From Anaerolineae bacterium (GTDB lineage Bacteria > Chloroflexota > Anaerolineae > Aggregatilineales > Phototrophicaceae), in contig JADLHH010000162.1 of the NCBI GenBank assembly GCA_020848855.1, positions 1-7,035 of the forward strand: a stretch of 7,035 nucleotides of DNA, in the 5' to 3' direction. The stretch's first letter is position 1; each line of letters opens with the position of its first letter. The notes below the pieces were generated by a model, which had not been told where the DNA came from, ran no database searches, and saw only the letters and a program-made list of their open reading frames with translations. This document shows, one piece after another, positions 5,846 through 7,035 of the stretch. Made by a program: the position numbers and the translations under genes.

Positions 5846-6859
5846 TCAGGCGTCGGGCTGGAAGGAAAACTGTGTGGTATCGACCCAACCCTGCACCGCG
5901 CCGTATTTCACCTGCGCCCACGCGCCCCACGCCGGGTCGCTGGCGAGCCAGATCGCGTCCGGCTGGAGGATCGAGGCGATGGGATCGTTGTAGGCGGTCG
6001 TGGGGATCGAGCGCAGGGCGACGGCATCGCTCAACGGGCGAGCCATGCCGCGCACCCAGCGCGGATCATCACCGTCGATCAGGCTCGGATAGCGCACGAC
6101 ATCCTGATACTGCTGAATGGTCGCCACGAAGGTTTCGACATCTTCGACCGCGAGAGCAAACGCCCGGCAGGGATGCAAGCCGTAGTACGCGCCGTTGGCG
6201 TCGGCAAACGGGTCGATGCGCTGGAAGCCGTAGACGTAGTACACGTCGGGGGTCTGCGGGCTGGCGATCAGGTCGATGCGGCGCTGTCTACCGTCGGAGA
6301 GGAACAGGCTGATCTTCCAGCGCTCGCGGGCATCGTCGGGCTGGTCGAAGGGGTGCGCCGAATTGTAGCCGCGCCAGATCGATTCGCGGGCGTCCCAGGC
6401 GAGCGGGATGCTGGCGATTGATTCGTTGCTCAGGCTGAAGGTCGCGCCGGTCGTCCAGTCGAACAGGCGCAGCGAAACCGGGTTGCCGAAGCCGGGGCAG
6501 TAATTCGAGAGCCGGTAGTAGCTGGGCACGGTATTGAGGGCGTAAAATACGCGCGGCGCGGCATTCTCCGGCGGCGGCGAAGGCTGCAGCGGAATGACCG
6601 GCTCGGTCGTCGGCGTCGGGGGCAGCGGCGTAATCGTAGGCAGCGGCGGCGTCACGGTCGGCGCGAGGCGAACTTCCGCCAGCGCGCGGGTCGGCGCGAG
6701 GACAAGCGCCTGGGCAATCGCCTGCCGCGCCGACAGCGCCTGAGCGGTCGCCTGTGCCACCGCAGCCCGCCCCTGTCGGAAACCGACTGCCAGCAGGACG
6801 ACCAGGCTCAGGCTCAAGCCCAGCACCGAAACCGAGAGAAAAACGGCGAGTTTGTGCAT
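5846..6859 (-). CDS. Membrane-anchored extracytoplasmic protein with C-terminal SH3-like domain
   Basis: The 337-residue protein starts with a hydrophobic helix (about 4-27), which acts as a signal anchor or uncleaved signal peptide. No lipobox Cys is seen. An Ala/Gln-rich, probably helical stretch (about 31-65) and a Thr/Pro-rich stalk (about 66-102) follow, as in proteins that reach through a cell wall. Residues 103-277 form an ectodomain I do not recognise, rich in aromatic residues, with Cys121 and Cys231 that might pair. The C-terminus (about 278-331) reads as a bacterial SH3 domain (VALRSIP, WAQVKYGAVQGWVD), a fold that often binds peptidoglycan or other wall polymers. I chose ATG 6859 because the hydrophobic helix follows directly and a perfect TATAAT lies 36 bases above it. 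GTG 6874 would add five residues and cannot be excluded; neither start has a strong ribosome site. A role in wall binding is inferred. Confidence 0.82.
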   Translation of the reverse strand: MHKLAVFLSVSVLGLSLSLVVLLAVGFRQGRAAVAQATAQALSARQAIAQALVLAPTRALAEVRLAPTVTPPLPTITPLPPTPTTEPVIPLQPSPPPENAAPRVFYALNTVPSYYRLSNYCPGFGNPVSLRLFDWTTGATFSLSNESIASIPLAWDARESIWRGYNSAHPFDQPDDARERWKISLFLSDGRQRRIDLIASPQTPDVYYVYGFQRIDPFADANGAYYGLHPCRAFALAVEDVETFVATIQQYQDVVRYPSLIDGDDPRWVRGMARPLSDAVALRSIPTTAYNDPIASILQPDAIWLASDPAWGAWAQVKYGAVQGWVDTTQFSFQPDA

Positions 6860-6894
6860 ACCGGATCGACACACCTATGCTCGACTCACGTTCC

Positions 6895-6900
6895 ATTATA
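6895..6900 (-). promoter_or_regulatory. Candidate -10 of the SH3-domain gene
   Basis: A perfect TATAAT reads on the minus strand at 6900-6895. Transcription would start near 6888, giving a 28-base leader to ATG 6859. The -35 position (AATGCG near 6923-6918) matches poorly and falls inside an inverted repeat. Confidence 0.45.
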
Positions 6901-6916
6901 GGGCGATTGCGCAGGC

Positions 6917-6934
6917 GCGCATTTTCTGATGCGC
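6917..6934. promoter_or_regulatory. Inverted repeat between divergent promoters
   Basis: GCGCAT and ATGCGC are perfect six-base arms with a six-base spacer. The element overlaps the -35 position of the minus-strand SH3-gene promoter and lies 40 bp above the plus-strand -10. It could be a shared operator, but GC-rich palindromes of this size arise by chance in such DNA. Confidence 0.22.
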
Positions 6935-6949
6935 TTCCGATGGTTTTCC

Positions 6950-6979
6950 ATGTCATTTCTTACGCGGCGGGATTATACT
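6950..6979 (+). promoter_or_regulatory. Candidate promoter for the gene at the right edge
   Basis: ATGTCA (6950-6955, four of six to the -35) and TATACT (6974-6979, five of six to the -10) are 18 bases apart. Transcription would begin near 6986, about 30 bases above the ATG at 7016. Confidence 0.4.
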
Positions 6980-7015
6980 GTTGCGTATCCCCAATGAGAA
7001 CCGGGTGAAAACCGC

Positions 7016-7035
7016 ATGTTTGAACAGTTTGTACA
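7016..7035 (+). CDS. Start of an unidentified gene, cut by window edge
   Basis: ATG at 7016 opens a frame encoding MFEQFV before the window ends. A GGGTGA ribosome-like site lies seven bases upstream, and a candidate promoter lies about 40 bases upstream, divergent from the SH3-domain gene. Six residues are too few to name a family. Confidence 0.45.

Noticed and set aside
6288..6956. Minus-strand open frame of 222 codons overlapping the SH3-protein gene in another frame
   Set aside because: It is Gly/Ala/Arg/Pro-rich low-complexity sequence typical of a GC-rich off-frame reading. The other frame has a signal anchor, stalk and SH3 domain.
7016..7035. Similarity of MFEQF to the ClpC N-terminus (MFERFTERA)
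   Set aside because: Only six residues are visible and the sixth already differs; a name would be a guess.

Overview
The window looks like ordinary chromosomal DNA from a GC-rich bacterium, most plausibly a member of the Chloroflexota (Anaerolineae-like). This is an inference from three traits. The class A penicillin-binding protein has a long Pro-rich cytoplasmic tail. A membrane-anchored protein carries a Thr/Pro-rich stalk ('PTxTPxPPTPT' style) leading to a bacterial SH3 domain. GC-rich hairpin repeats ending in CGCCCCTAC lie between genes. No marker gene fixes the taxonomy.

Layout, left to right. (1) A class A PBP (bifunctional murein glycosyltransferase/transpeptidase) is on the minus strand from 2705 and runs off the left edge. 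(2) A 200-bp gap holds its likely promoter and a hairpin repeat. (3) A two-gene minus-strand operon follows: an extended-SDR nucleotide-sugar epimerase/dehydratase (4329-3343) and a pentapeptide-repeat protein (3359-2907), whose reading frames overlap by 17 bp. (4) A 190-bp divergent control region carries an extended -10 promoter and an inverted repeat. (5) An OmpR/PhoB-type response regulator is on the plus strand (4520-5206); its last codons and stop form a perfect 9-bp terminator-like hairpin. (6) A second copy of the hairpin repeat lies in the convergent gap, followed by a minus-strand Nudix hydrolase (5767-5285). (7) A minus-strand membrane-anchored SH3-domain protein (6859-5846) follows, then a divergent promoter region. 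(8) The first codons of a plus-strand gene start at 7016 and are cut by the right edge.

How the genes relate. The PBP, the sugar-nucleotide enzyme and the SH3 protein all point to cell-envelope work (peptidoglycan polymerisation, surface glycan precursors, wall or surface binding). The response regulator has no histidine kinase beside it here, so its signal and targets are unknown; it could control the divergent epimerase operon, but nothing beyond geometry shows that.

I found no CRISPR array, transposase, integrase, toxin-antitoxin pair, rRNA or tRNA, and no convincing new multi-gene system. The most interesting signals are small: the terminator built into the response-regulator stop codon, the two-copy intergenic hairpin repeat, the His-to-Asn change in the PBP glycosyltransferase motif, the disordered PBP tail with its 12-bp tandem repeat, the overlapping epimerase/pentapeptide pair, and the unassigned ectodomain of the SH3 protein.
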